From CAYQDB01 sp964416195 (GTDB lineage: Bacteria; Zixibacteria; MSB-5A5; GN15; FEB-12): a stretch of DNA of 64,000 nucleotides. Shown one piece after another: positions 34,975 through 44,728 of this stretch; position 1 is the first letter of the stretch, and each line of letters begins with the position of its first letter. Below the pieces are notes generated by a model, which was not told where the DNA came from, ran no database searches, and saw only the letters and a program-made list of their open reading frames with translations. The translations under genes and the position numbers were made by a program. Location: positions 124,001 through 188,000 of the forward strand of contig CAYQDB010000001.1 of assembly GCA_964416195.1 (NCBI GenBank), written 5' to 3'.

Positions 34975-36603
34975 ATGCCAAAACTGATTAATTTTAATAC
35001 CGAAGCCCGCACTAAGCTAAAGCGCGGTGTGGATATGCTTGCCGACGCAGTAAAAGTGACACTCGGCCCCAGAGGTCGCAACGTAGTCCTTGACAAGAAA
35101 TTCGGTTCACCGACCGTTACCAAGGACGGCGTGACCGTGGCCAAAGAGATCGAGCTGGATGACCGTTTCGAGAACATCGGTGCTCAGATGCTCAAGGAAG
35201 TTGCTTCCAAGACGTCTGATGATGCCGGCGACGGTACCACCACGGCTACTCTAATCGCGCAGGCTATTTACCGCGAGGGTCTTAAGAACGTCACTGCCGG
35301 CGCCAACCCAATGGCTATCAAGCGTGGTATTGACAAAGCTGTCGAGGTCGTTTCTGAGGAGATCAAGAAGATGTCCAAGCCGGTATCCGGAAAGGAAGAA
35401 ATCTCACAGGTCGGTACCATTTCGGCTAACAATGACAAGCAGATTGGCGATTTGATTGCCGAGGCGATGGAGAAGGTCGGCAAGGACGGTGTTATCACCG
35501 TCGAGGAATCCAAGTCGGCCGAGACGACTCTGGATGTTGTCGAGGGGATGCAGTTCGATCGCGGCTACGTCTCCCCTTACTTCGTGACCGATCCGGATGC
35601 GATGGAAGCTGTCCTTGAGGACCCGTTGATCCTTATCCACGACAAGAAGATCTCCAGTATGAAGGATCTTCTGCCGGTGCTGGAGAAGGTGGCTCAAGGA
35701 GGCAAGCCTATGCTGATTATTGCCGAGGACATCGAGGGCGAAGCGCTGGCGACACTGGTAGTCAACAAGCTCCGCGGCACCTTGAAAGTTGGGGCGGTAA
35801 AAGCTCCCGGATTTGGTGACCGCCGCAAGGCTATGCTTGAGGATATTGCTGTCCTGACCGGCGGCAAGGTGATCTCCGAAGAAGCTGGTTTCAAGCTTGA
35901 AAACGCGGTTATGTCCGATCTGGGTACGGCCCGGAAGGTTACGGTCGACAAGGACAATACTACGATTGTCGAAGGGGCCGGTGAGAAGAGTGACATCAAG
36001 GCTCGTATCGGCCAGATCCGCAAACAGATCGAAGATACCACCTCCGACTACGACCGTGAGAAGCTACAAGAGCGGCTGGCCAAGCTGGCCGGTGGCGTGG
36101 CGGTTATCAATGTCGGTGAGGCTACTGAGACCGCGATGAAAGAGAAGAAAGCCCGCGTTGAGGACGCCCTGCACGCTACCCGCGCTGCTGTCGAGGAGGG
36201 TATTGTCCCCGGCGGTGGTGTTGCTCTGTTGCGCGCTATGGATGTTCTCGATTCGTTCAAGGCGGAAGCCGAAGAAATGGTCGGCGTCAGGATCGTCCGT
36301 AAGGCGCTCGAAGAGCCGATCCGTCAGATATCCGAGAATGCCGGTGTCGAGAGCTCGATTGTGGTCAATAAGGTCATGACTGAGAGTGGCCCCTTTGGCT
36401 ACAATGCTGAAACCGACACCTACGAGGACCTGCTGAAGGCAGGTGTGCTCGACCCGACCAAGGTCACACGCACCGCTCTTGAAAATGCTGCCTCAATAGC
36501 CGGACTGCTGTTGACCACTGAGGCGGTTGTTGTCGACAAGCCTGAGGACAAAAAGGCTGGTCCGCCTGCTTCCGACATGGGTGGCATGGGTGGAATGTAC
36601 TAA
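34975..36603 (+). CDS. groL: Chaperonin GroEL
   Basis: 542 residues. The equatorial ATP-binding motif DGTTTATLIAQ, the hinge block around AGANPMAIKRGID and the C-terminal GGMGGMY tail are all present, so this is a standard group I chaperonin that folds proteins in an ATP-driven double ring with GroES. AAGGAG stands before the ATG. A terminator follows at 36631. Confidence 0.99.
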   Translation: MPKLINFNTEARTKLKRGVDMLADAVKVTLGPRGRNVVLDKKFGSPTVTKDGVTVAKEIELDDRFENIGAQMLKEVASKTSDDAGDGTTTATLIAQAIYREGLKNVTAGANPMAIKRGIDKAVEVVSEEIKKMSKPVSGKEEISQVGTISANNDKQIGDLIAEAMEKVGKDGVITVEESKSAETTLDVVEGMQFDRGYVSPYFVTDPDAMEAVLEDPLILIHDKKISSMKDLLPVLEKVAQGGKPMLIIAEDIEGEALATLVVNKLRGTLKVGAVKAPGFGDRRKAMLEDIAVLTGGKVISEEAGFKLENAVMSDLGTARKVTVDKDNTTIVEGAGEKSDIKARIGQIRKQIEDTTSDYDREKLQERLAKLAGGVAVINVGEATETAMKEKKARVEDALHATRAAVEEGIVPGGGVALLRAMDVLDSFKAEAEEMVGVRIVRKALEEPIRQISENAGVESSIVVNKVMTESGPFGYNAETDTYEDLLKAGVLDPTKVTRTALENAASIAGLLLTTEAVVVDKPEDKKAGPPASDMGGMGGMY

Positions 36604-36630
36604 GCGCATAACTCCTCTCAAGCGCATGTG

Positions 36631-36661
36631 AAAGACCCGGTTGTTAGCGGCTGGGTCTTTT
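36631..36661 (+). terminator. Terminator of groESL
   Basis: AAAGACCC (36631-36638) pairs with GGGTCTTT (36653-36660) around a 14-base loop; four T follow from within the stem. It lies 28 bases after groEL. Confidence 0.75.
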
Positions 36662-36736
36662 GCTGTTGCATAAAGATATTGCTTTTTCAAACAGGCTGTG
36701 GGGAGGTACGTACTGAAGAGATAGGAGATGATTCTT

Positions 36737-37156
36737 ATGGTAACCGCAAAGATGAAATGGACCGGGGGTTTGAAGTTTGAGGGCAGAAGTGCCTTTGGTC
36801 ATACGATTGTTACTGACGGGGCCAGGAAATCGGGTGGGGAGGAGGCCGGTTATGACTCGACCGAGCTGCTGCTGTTCGGCATAGCCGGCTGCACTGGCAT
36901 CGATGTCGTTCACATTATGGAAAAGCAGCGACAGCGGCTCACAGCCCTCGAAATAGAGGTTGTTGCTCATCAGGATGAGAAGTATCCTAAGCCTTTCCAC
37001 ACTGTTGAAGTCAAGTACATCGCCCGTGGGGAAAACCTCGACGAGAAGAAGCTCGCCAAGGCTATCGAGCTTTCGGAAAGCAAATACTGTGTAGTCAGCC
37101 AGACAGTTCAAAACCAAGGGAAAGTTATTACGAGCTATCAGATTTTGCCGGAGTAG
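36737..37156 (+). CDS. OsmC/Ohr-family protein
   Basis: 139 residues from the ATG at 36737; it has AGGAG 9 bases upstream, whereas the ATG at 36728 abuts it. The block STELLLFGIAGCTGIDVVHIMEKQR includes the first redox cysteine, and SESKYCVVSQTV carries the second. OsmC/Ohr proteins reduce organic hydroperoxides with this cysteine pair. It has its own position after the groEL terminator and probably its own promoter. Confidence 0.88.
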   Translation: MVTAKMKWTGGLKFEGRSAFGHTIVTDGARKSGGEEAGYDSTELLLFGIAGCTGIDVVHIMEKQRQRLTALEIEVVAHQDEKYPKPFHTVEVKYIARGENLDEKKLAKAIELSESKYCVVSQTVQNQGKVITSYQILPE

Positions 37157-37466
37157 TCAGATAGAACACAACATATCCGCAGTAAATATTTACGCTTGTC
37201 ACCGGCGGCGTCTGTTACCTGCATGCGCAGATGGTTGATCGTGCACTTAGACAACTTGACTTGTGAGAAGATATGAAGGTCATGTTGATCAGCACAACTG
37301 AGGGAGATGACAAACCACTGTAGTACCCATCTATGTTCCGTAGAGCCTCGGTGTTAGTCATAAACAAAACCGACCTTCTCGGTCTATCTGATTTCGACTT
37401 GGAGCAGGGATGATATACCTGGTCTACAATCTACTATCTACTATCGTTTCCCTCCATGCTATGGAA
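37157..37466. other. Intergenic region between convergent genes
   Basis: 310 bases. A small ACCGA/TCGGT stem (37369-37383) is the only hairpin seen and lacks a T-run. Near 37430-37445 there is a short tandem TCTACTATC. No gene found. Confidence 0.4.
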
Positions 37467-39080
37467 TCATTCAGGCGGTGGTTCGATTGGCGTCCACTCG
37501 CCGAAGTTCTCTACTACCACTTTGCATCTGCCCTTTGAGGTCCACCGCTCGTTGGCGTTATAACCCCACTCGAGGTATTCTGAACCTCCACCACCGGCAG
37601 TAGTTATTAGAAAGCGATTGTTGAGGTAGCCAAAGGAGTTGGCCCTTGCCGCCGGCCACTCAGAGTCCCCACCGGAGGGATCCACTGGAAGCCAGCCATA
37701 GTTTGGTAGGTATATCTCTACCCAGCGATGAAAGACATCGTCCCACGAAGCGTCGTCACCACGGATAACGATAGAACCGACATACCTGGCCGGCAGACCG
37801 GCCGCGCGGCACATGGCGATGTAGACAAAACTGTATTCAGAGCAAGAGCCGTTTCCCCGTTCGAGAACAGTTGGGGCGATGTTCCAACCACCAGCTAATT
37901 CATACTCCATATGCTCGATAACATAGTTGAATATCTTGCGCCCTATCCAGTATGGATTGGTCTCGTCGCCGACCGCCTTTTTTACTGCATGTTGAATAGT
38001 TGGGCTCTTCAGTGAGAACTTGGCATCATCGGCCAGGTATTTGTTACGGATTTCTAAGGGAATATCTTCCAGAGTACCGGTTTTGTCAGGAAAGACAAAA
38101 TACCGGATCTGAAATAACTTCGCCGAGGCCAACATGCGGATAGTAGTGAACTGAAGAGGCGACATATCTGCGAACTGAAAATGGGCAATTTCCTGACCCC
38201 ACTTGTCGGTGAGGACCTCGTTGGGCTCCGGGTCGAATGCGATCGGGCTGAGTAATTCCTGATTGCTCCGGTTCTGTGGAATGGCCAGGTAAACATCGAG
38301 GGTTTTCACCGTATCAGGGCCGTAATTCCTGACCTGATGGAGAAACTCAAGTTGTTCCGTCTTTTCTTCATACCGGGTAAAAGTCGTGCCGTCGTCCGTT
38401 ACCAACTTGTATATCAAATCAGTCTGGTAGTCGACATCCCACAGGTGCGATCCGTCCCAGGCCAACCCGCAACTATGTGGGCCAGGTGCCTTAAAGCAGA
38501 TTATGACATCACCCTTATCCGGCGTAATCATGTAGATCATGTCTTTCACACGATCACTGACCCACAGGTAGGTCCCGTCGAACGTCAAACCGCCGGGATG
38601 GGACGATGGGGCAGGGATGGAAACAATAGTGGTCCCGTCTTCGCTGCTAATTTGATGAATCTTGTTGGTGCCGTCGTCGGCGATCCACAGATGGTGGCCA
38701 TCCCACGCAAGGCCGCCCGGACGCGCCACGGGACAGTAGATCGTTTTCTCCACAATCTCCGTGGCCGGGTTGATTGCATAGACTAAGTTTTCCCCGGCGT
38801 CAACGCACCAGAGATGCTTGCCGTCCCAGGTCAGCCCCCGTGGTATGTAACCGGGCGCCGGCAGGGAGTCGATTACTGCTCTGTCCTCAGGCGCGATCTT
38901 ATATATCATATCGCTTCTCCTGTCGGCACACCATAGGTGCTTGCCGTCAAAGGTAAGTCCCTGTGGACAGCTAAACGGCGACGGAAACGATTTGAGGGTG
39001 TCGCCGGGGGCTGCCGCCACCGACTGTGACATGAGAAAAACAGATAGAAGCGCCAACGTTATCTTGTAGGCTTTACACAT
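37467..39080 (-). CDS. Secreted beta-propeller/transglutaminase protein
   Basis: 537 residues with AGGAGG before the ATG and a signal peptide (about 1-23). Residues about 28-235 contain five repeats of the form GLTWDGKHLWCAD, spaced about 42 residues apart, as in NHL-like beta-propellers. A linker beta domain follows, then a transglutaminase-like domain with a full catalytic triad: C413 (GNGSCSEYS), H451 (FHRWVEIY) and D467 (PVDPSGGD). Such domains act as proteases, transglutaminases or amidases. The propeller probably binds a partner. The protein should act in the periplasm or outside. Confidence 0.88.
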   Translation of the reverse strand: MCKAYKITLALLSVFLMSQSVAAAPGDTLKSFPSPFSCPQGLTFDGKHLWCADRRSDMIYKIAPEDRAVIDSLPAPGYIPRGLTWDGKHLWCVDAGENLVYAINPATEIVEKTIYCPVARPGGLAWDGHHLWIADDGTNKIHQISSEDGTTIVSIPAPSSHPGGLTFDGTYLWVSDRVKDMIYMITPDKGDVIICFKAPGPHSCGLAWDGSHLWDVDYQTDLIYKLVTDDGTTFTRYEEKTEQLEFLHQVRNYGPDTVKTLDVYLAIPQNRSNQELLSPIAFDPEPNEVLTDKWGQEIAHFQFADMSPLQFTTIRMLASAKLFQIRYFVFPDKTGTLEDIPLEIRNKYLADDAKFSLKSPTIQHAVKKAVGDETNPYWIGRKIFNYVIEHMEYELAGGWNIAPTVLERGNGSCSEYSFVYIAMCRAAGLPARYVGSIVIRGDDASWDDVFHRWVEIYLPNYGWLPVDPSGGDSEWPAARANSFGYLNNRFLITTAGGGGSEYLEWGYNANERWTSKGRCKVVVENFGEWTPIEPPPE

Positions 39081-39397
39081 CGTAACCTCCTATGTTTGGT
39101 TGTTTCCCTAATATGCTGACACAGCGCTTTTTGAGCTACCAGCGGGGTCGCGTATAACATGCGCTTGGGCACACCTAGTATTACCGCACTGCTGACGCAA
39201 CCCTTTCCATGAGTTCTAAAATAGTAGGGTATAGACGTCTGTCAAGCTAAAGCGGTGGGGAAAAGGTACCAGTTTTATTGACTAATTTAAGGTGGCATCA
39301 GGTGCCCCTGCCCGACACCACTTTGTACTTACCGATATCTACGTGCTCTACCGTGGAGCGGTTATTGCCGTAAGTAACAGTGACAGCTCTTGTCTAA
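39081..39397. other. Intergenic region upstream of the transglutaminase gene
   Basis: 317 bases. It contains the promoter region of the 39080 gene and the 3' flank of valS. GGTGGC...GCCC and GGGCACCTGATGCC-like segments near 39290-39325 can pair partly, but no clear terminator was found. Confidence 0.4.
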
Positions 39398-42082
39398 CTA
39401 CCACCCCAGGATCTGTTCCAGGTTCTTGTTGATCTTCTCAATGCGCTCCTGGTAATCCTGCTTTTTGATTGTCTCTCGCTTGATCACTTCCTGGGGGGCG
39501 TTACCGAGAAAGTCGGCATTGGCCAGCTTCTTTGAGGTCTTTTCAAGCTGCGTTCTTATATTCTGAAGCTCTTTTTCCAGTCGTTTTTTCTCAATGTCCA
39601 CATCAATTAGGCCAGCCAATGGTATGAAAATCTCAGCCCCGGAAATAACAGTTGAAGCCGCTACAGCGGGTTTTCTTAGATCAACACCGGTATAGAGATT
39701 CTCCACCTTGGCCAACGATCGGAAATACTCGATATGGTTTTGCAGGAGTTCTCCAAACGAAGCCTCCTTAACGCGAACGTAAAGATCGGACTTCTTCCCT
39801 GGATTGACATTCAGCTCGGCCCGCATTGCCCGCACGACGGACACAACGGTCTGTATTTGCTCCAGGCTTTGTTCCAACTCATTATCTATGTGCTTGCCGT
39901 CAGTCTTCGGCCAGGGATCGAACATGAGAGTAGCCTTTTCATCTTCTTCCAGGTTCAGCAGATCGAGATGAATACGCTCGGTCACAAACGGCACGAAGGG
40001 ATGCAGCAACCTCAGTGTTTGATGGAGGACATAGGTGGCGGTATTTAGCGAGCCTTTTCTAATTGGTACGCCTGCCTGGTCCGGCTTGATCAGCTCAATG
40101 TACCAGGAGCAGTAATCGTTCCAGGCGAAGTTGTACAGGGTCTTGGCGGCAGCTGACAGCCGGAATTCACGGATGGCTTTGTCGACAGCTTCAATCGTTC
40201 GCTCCAACCGCGACAGGATCCAGCGGTCGAATATAACCAGGTCGTTTTCATCGATCGCATCAATGACAGCAGGTTGTCCATCCAAGCGCATTATGATAAA
40301 TCGGGAAACCTGGTGCAGCTTGTTTACGAAGTTGCGTCCGATCTCGAAAGTATTCTTACTGATCCACGGGTCCTGGCCGTCGGGGGTGGCCAGAACTAGT
40401 GACATACGGAGAGCATCAGCTCCGTACTTATCAATAATCTCAAGAGGATCGATCCCGTTGCCCAGGGACTTGGACATCTTGACACCGTTTGTGTCTCGTA
40501 CCGTGCCGTGAATATATACATCGGAGAAAGGCGCTTCGCCGATGAACTCATAACCAGCCATCACCATACGAGCTACCCACAGGAAGATTATCTCCGATGC
40601 CGTGCTTAGGACCTTGGTGGGGTAGAACTTCTCCAGCTCAGGAGTCTTCTCCGGCCAGCCCATCACAGAAAAAGGCCACAACCAGGACGAAAACCAGGTA
40701 TCAAGCACGTCCTCATCCTGTGTAAGGCTTGCCGGATCGTGGCCAGGACACTGCTCTGCAGTAGGGCGGTCAACCGACACGAACATCGTACCGTCCTCGG
40801 CGTACCAGACCGGGATGCGGTGTCCCCACCAGAGCTGACGCGAGATGCACCAGTCGCGGATGTTCTCCATCCAGTGCAGGTATGTCTTTGACCAGTAATC
40901 GGGATGAAACCGTACTTTGCCGCTCTTGACCGCTTCAATTGCCAGCTGGGCCATCTCGCTCATTTTAACAAACCACTGTTCCGAAAGGAAGGGCTCAACA
41001 ACATTATGGCAGCGGTAGCAAGTACCTGCGGATAGCTGGTATTTCTCAGTCTTTTCCAGCAGACTCTTCTTTTTCAACTCCTCGACGAGTTGTTTTCTGC
41101 CCTCGTAGCGATCCAACCCCTTTAGCTTCCCGGCGTTTTCGTTCAGAGTGCCGTCGGTATTGAGGATGTTGACTTCGGGCAGGTCATGGCGGCGAGCGAT
41201 TTCAAAGTCGTTGGGATCGTGAGCGGGGGTGACTTTCACTACTCCGGTTCCAAACTCCGGATCGACATAGCTGTCGGCAACGATGGGGATTTCCCTTTCG
41301 ATGATCGGCAGGATCACCATCTTCCCGACATACTTCTTGTACCGGTTGTCCTTTGGAGAAACTGCCAGGGCGGTATCACCGAGCATTGTCTCCGGCCGCG
41401 TTGTGGCAACGGTAAGGTATTCGTCCGATCCCTTTATCTTGTACTTGATGTACCACAGGTGGCTGTCAAAGGTCTCGTGCTCAACCTCGTCGTCGGATAA
41501 AGAGGTCTGGCATGAAGGGCACCAGTTAACTATTCGGTGGCCGCGATATATCCAACCCTTCTCGTACAGGTGGGCGAAGACCTTCGCCACCGCCAGTGAC
41601 AAACCTTCATCGATAGTGAAGCGGGTCCGGTCCCAATCGCAGGAGCAGCCTATTTTCTTAAGTTGGTTCAGGATTATTTCCTTGTTCCGGTACGCCCATT
41701 CGGCGGTCCGCTTTACGAACTTCTCTCGACCCAGCTCACGTCGCGTAATGCCTTCTTTGGCAAGCTGCTTCTCTACGACCACCTGGGTGGCGATGCCTGC
41801 GTGGTCGGCGCCTGGTATCCAGGTTGTTTCATAACCCTCCATGCGATGTTTGCGGATGAGGATGTCCTGAATTGTATTGTTGAGTGCGTGGCCGAGATGG
41901 AGTACATCGGTGCAATTAGGTGGGGGAATGACAATCGTATACGTTTTCTTGTCCGAATCAACGTTACCGTGAAAATAGTTACAATCTAACCAGCGTTGAT
42001 ATATTCGGTCTTCAACCTCGACCGGAGAGTAAGCCACTGGTTTTTTCTGTGTGTCCTTGTTTTCCTTGCTCATAAATGTCAT
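39398..42082 (-). CDS. valS: Valyl-tRNA synthetase
   Basis: 894 residues. Class I signatures: PPPNCTDVLHLGHAL (the HIGH motif as HLGH, about residues 53-67) and GVKMSKSLGNGIDP (KMSKS). The editing domain carries TTRPETMLGDTALAV, and the C-terminal coiled coil (DIEKKRLEKELQNIRTQLEKTSKKL) is typical of ValRS. The enzyme charges tRNA-Val and hydrolyses mis-charged threonine. An ATG at 42073 is an alternative start. A strong hairpin stands 14 bases before the start at 42082. Confidence 0.97.
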   Translation of the reverse strand: MTFMSKENKDTQKKPVAYSPVEVEDRIYQRWLDCNYFHGNVDSDKKTYTIVIPPPNCTDVLHLGHALNNTIQDILIRKHRMEGYETTWIPGADHAGIATQVVVEKQLAKEGITRRELGREKFVKRTAEWAYRNKEIILNQLKKIGCSCDWDRTRFTIDEGLSLAVAKVFAHLYEKGWIYRGHRIVNWCPSCQTSLSDDEVEHETFDSHLWYIKYKIKGSDEYLTVATTRPETMLGDTALAVSPKDNRYKKYVGKMVILPIIEREIPIVADSYVDPEFGTGVVKVTPAHDPNDFEIARRHDLPEVNILNTDGTLNENAGKLKGLDRYEGRKQLVEELKKKSLLEKTEKYQLSAGTCYRCHNVVEPFLSEQWFVKMSEMAQLAIEAVKSGKVRFHPDYWSKTYLHWMENIRDWCISRQLWWGHRIPVWYAEDGTMFVSVDRPTAEQCPGHDPASLTQDEDVLDTWFSSWLWPFSVMGWPEKTPELEKFYPTKVLSTASEIIFLWVARMVMAGYEFIGEAPFSDVYIHGTVRDTNGVKMSKSLGNGIDPLEIIDKYGADALRMSLVLATPDGQDPWISKNTFEIGRNFVNKLHQVSRFIIMRLDGQPAVIDAIDENDLVIFDRWILSRLERTIEAVDKAIREFRLSAAAKTLYNFAWNDYCSWYIELIKPDQAGVPIRKGSLNTATYVLHQTLRLLHPFVPFVTERIHLDLLNLEEDEKATLMFDPWPKTDGKHIDNELEQSLEQIQTVVSVVRAMRAELNVNPGKKSDLYVRVKEASFGELLQNHIEYFRSLAKVENLYTGVDLRKPAVAASTVISGAEIFIPLAGLIDVDIEKKRLEKELQNIRTQLEKTSKKLANADFLGNAPQEVIKRETIKKQDYQERIEKINKNLEQILGW

Positions 42083-42096
42083 ATTCTTTATATTTG

Positions 42097-42119
42097 CCGG
42101 CCAATAATGAATTGGCCGG
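42097..42119 (-). other. Perfect hairpin in the valS leader
   Basis: CCGGCCAAT (42097-42105) and ATTGGCCGG (42111-42119) form a perfect 9-bp stem with a 5-base loop. There is no T-run on either side. It lies between the divergent starts of valS (14 bases away) and mazG. It may be an RNA control element or a DNA operator. Confidence 0.6.
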
Positions 42120-42233
42120 ACAGATTGCTTTTAAGCATATTATTATACTTTTGCCCTACCTGCTTGTCAAGACAGGAAGGGGTAGTTATTATCCCTTGGG
42201 TAGAACCTGTAACTTCAAGTATTATCGTCAGAT

Positions 42234-43025
42234 ATGTCGGACACTAAAAGCGCTGTTTTTGACAAGAGACTTACTCCGTTCGAAAGATTGACGGCTCTTA
42301 TGGCTGTGTTGCGCTCTTCGGAGGGTTGTGCTTGGGATCGCAAGCAGACTCACAAGAGCCTTCTACCGTATTTGATTGAGGAAACCTACGAGTTTATCGA
42401 GGCGGTGGAGGCGGACGACTATGAAGCCGTACGCGAGGAACTGGGTGACCTGCTGTGCCAGGTGGTTTTCCATGGACAACTGGCCAAGGAAGAGGGGACA
42501 TTCGATATCGACGACTCGATCAACCTGATAGTTGAAAAACTGGTCAGGCGACACCCCCATGTGTTTGGGGAGCAAAAGGCGCTTAGCCCCCGGCAGGTAC
42601 GAGACCAGTGGGAAAAGCTCAAGGTTGAGTCCGGCGAGAAACAGTCGGTCCTGTCCGGTATTCCCAGCTCCATGCCGGCTTTGACGATGGCCTTCCGCAT
42701 TGGTGAAAAGGCCGGAGGGGTGGGATTTGACTGGGAGAAGGCCGTCGATGTAATTGAGAAATTGCAGGAAGAAACGGAGGAGATCGGCAGGGCCATGGAG
42801 CAGAGTGACCCTGAGGCGCAAATGGATGAAATTGGAGACCTACTTTTTGCCACGGCTTCCCTGGCTCGCAAGCTCGGCATTGATCCCGAACAGGCGTTGC
42901 GCCGTTCATTGAGTAAGTTTCAAAGACGCTTTGGGAAACTGGAGCAACAAGTGAATGAATCTGGCAAGGTTTTTGGTGATTTCACTCTTCAACAATTGGA
43001 AGAAATCTGGCAGAAGGTGAAGTAG
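42234..43025 (+). CDS. mazG: Nucleoside triphosphate pyrophosphohydrolase MazG
   Basis: 263 residues with two MazG domains. The first has CAWDRKQTHKSLLPYLIEETYEFIEAV and EELGDLLCQVVFHGQLA (metal-binding EExxE and ExxD pattern); the second has EEIGRAMEQ and DEIGDLLFATASLARKLGIDPEQALRRS. It hydrolyses abnormal or excess NTPs to NMPs and pyrophosphate. It is transcribed divergently from valS. Confidence 0.93.
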   Translation: MSDTKSAVFDKRLTPFERLTALMAVLRSSEGCAWDRKQTHKSLLPYLIEETYEFIEAVEADDYEAVREELGDLLCQVVFHGQLAKEEGTFDIDDSINLIVEKLVRRHPHVFGEQKALSPRQVRDQWEKLKVESGEKQSVLSGIPSSMPALTMAFRIGEKAGGVGFDWEKAVDVIEKLQEETEEIGRAMEQSDPEAQMDEIGDLLFATASLARKLGIDPEQALRRSLSKFQRRFGKLEQQVNESGKVFGDFTLQQLEEIWQKVK

Positions 43026-43463
43026 TGCAAAAAGCCGTTGGGCAGGTTTCACAGACTGGAATGAACCGGATGACAGCAAGCGATAGGTTGCGATGTCTAC
43101 TGTTAGAAGCCCATCAGTTCATTCACAATAGGGAGCGTGCCGCGCTGAACTCTGTGTGTCTCAGGCACCTCCATCAGTCGCCCGTAAAAAAAAGCGTTTT
43201 TTTTGTTGTTTTGAGAAACTGCTGGGTTTAATTTTGACATGCCGTAAGTGGGTGACAAGGGTGTAGTGTGTGATAGTGGAAGAGATACAAGACTGAATCT
43301 GTTTGGGAATAGAGAAAGAAAGTCTGGTGATTCGAGAGAAATAGCCAAGGAGGGTTGCCTATGACGTGAGGGAATGCAAGGATGCTTTTGCAGCACGTTG
43401 AAGCACGCACAGGTTTTTTGCGAAAATTGGAGAGAGAGAAACCCAAATAGAGGATTTGTTAAG
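43026..43463. other. Long leader region before the beta-barrel gene
   Basis: 438 bases with no convincing gene. It holds an A8-GCG-T8 palindrome (43186-43204) and, near 43350-43370, a good ribosome-binding site (AAGGAGG) followed by ATG-ACG-TGA, a two-codon frame. The long untranslated stretch may carry regulation of the barrel gene. Confidence 0.4.
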
Positions 43464-44675
43464 ATGAAGAGATATTTAGTCATTACGTTTTCTTTGTTGC
43501 TGTTTTTGAGCGCGAGTTCATTTGCAAGCGGTACTCGTGTTCTCACCATGGGCGACAACAACACTGTTCTTCTGGATGGGTGTAACATCTGGATATTCCC
43601 ATCTAGAATAAATGATTACCCGAAGATTACTAATGGTGAGTTTGGCCAGCCAGGTGATTTCACGAGGTTTGGCATTCACTGGAAGTTTAACGAGGACAAC
43701 CCGTGGGTACTGGGAACATACCTGTACAATAGCTCTGCTGTCAATCCTATGAGCAGCCCCTTCCGCAGTTACTATGGTTTTCCGTATGGCTACGACACTG
43801 ATTTTATACCCTTTGACTGGTCCCTGATGTCAAACCGGAGAATTGCCCTGTTCTATGGTCGTCAGTTAGGGGTGAATCCCTTTGGTGTTCGTCTTAGCCT
43901 GACCCAATCTTCACAGCGATATGACGAACCGGCCTACTTGGATGAAGAAGGCTTTTCTGTCTATGATCTCAATGCCGGCCTGACTCTGAACGGCGGTCTA
44001 CTCGATATTGCAGGCGGGATCCAGTTCATGTCGTGGACGGACAAGACGACAACCGATTCCAGCGCCTGGGATAAGAGCAAGCCAAAGGGAAATATGGCCC
44101 TCTACGCGCGCGGTCGCTATTTCTATGAGCCGACCCCGGATTATACCCTGATCCCTCATGCGGAGATTTCCTATGCTAAGAATGAAGCTGAATACTACAT
44201 AGCTCCGACCACTTTGTACCAGACGGACAAGTATACCCTGTTTCACTTTGATCTTGGTTCGGGTTTACAGTATGCCCCATCAAACGACGTCATGGTGATC
44301 ATGGACTTCGGCCTGATATACGAGAAACTTGACGGGGAGTTCAAGGATACGTCTACGACCCACGACGCTGCCATGAAGACCTTTACCATTCCTTTCTTCA
44401 AAGCAGGCGCTGATGTGAAGGTGTTTAACTGGATGGATCTTCGCCTCGGCGCGACATCTTACTGGGATAGATCAACTCGTGAGAACGACTCTAATAACAA
44501 ACTGATTCAGAACTATGCCAACAATGCCACCTACCTCGGCTTTGGTTTTCACTGGGGCAACCTGTTCATTGATACACAAACTGATCCGGATCTCTTCCTC
44601 GATGGATTTAATTTCCTTTCCGGAGCTTCTAACGATATGAACTTCAGAATTTCCGCCTGTTACAAGATTATGTAA
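43464..44675 (+). CDS. Outer-membrane beta-barrel protein
   Basis: 403 residues from the ATG at 43464, where a signal peptide begins at once (MKRYLVITFSLLLFLSASSFASG); the frame stays open 30 codons upstream without secretory character. The mature part is rich in Y, W, G and D with alternating strands (for example RFGIHWKFNEDNPWVLGTYLYN) and ends in a strand, FRISACYKIM. This looks like a porin-like beta-barrel. No family is recognised. It is ended by the terminator at 44692. Confidence 0.75.
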   Translation: MKRYLVITFSLLLFLSASSFASGTRVLTMGDNNTVLLDGCNIWIFPSRINDYPKITNGEFGQPGDFTRFGIHWKFNEDNPWVLGTYLYNSSAVNPMSSPFRSYYGFPYGYDTDFIPFDWSLMSNRRIALFYGRQLGVNPFGVRLSLTQSSQRYDEPAYLDEEGFSVYDLNAGLTLNGGLLDIAGGIQFMSWTDKTTTDSSAWDKSKPKGNMALYARGRYFYEPTPDYTLIPHAEISYAKNEAEYYIAPTTLYQTDKYTLFHFDLGSGLQYAPSNDVMVIMDFGLIYEKLDGEFKDTSTTHDAAMKTFTIPFFKAGADVKVFNWMDLRLGATSYWDRSTRENDSNNKLIQNYANNATYLGFGFHWGNLFIDTQTDPDLFLDGFNFLSGASNDMNFRISACYKIM

Positions 44676-44691
44676 TCGATTTTAGTTGAGT

Positions 44692-44724
44692 AAAAAAGCC
44701 CGGCTTTTTGGTCGGGCTTTTTTT
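44692..44724. terminator. Bidirectional rho-independent terminator
   Basis: AAAAAAGCCCG (44692-44702) pairs with CGGGCTTTTTT (44713-44723) around a 10-base loop. T-runs follow on both strands, so it serves the barrel gene on the left and the O-antigen-ligase-like gene that converges from the right. Confidence 0.9.
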
Positions 44725-44728
44725 GTGG

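Noticed and set aside
43025..43231. 68-codon frame after mazG
   Set aside because: It runs into the A8-GCG-T8 palindrome and has no family resemblance.
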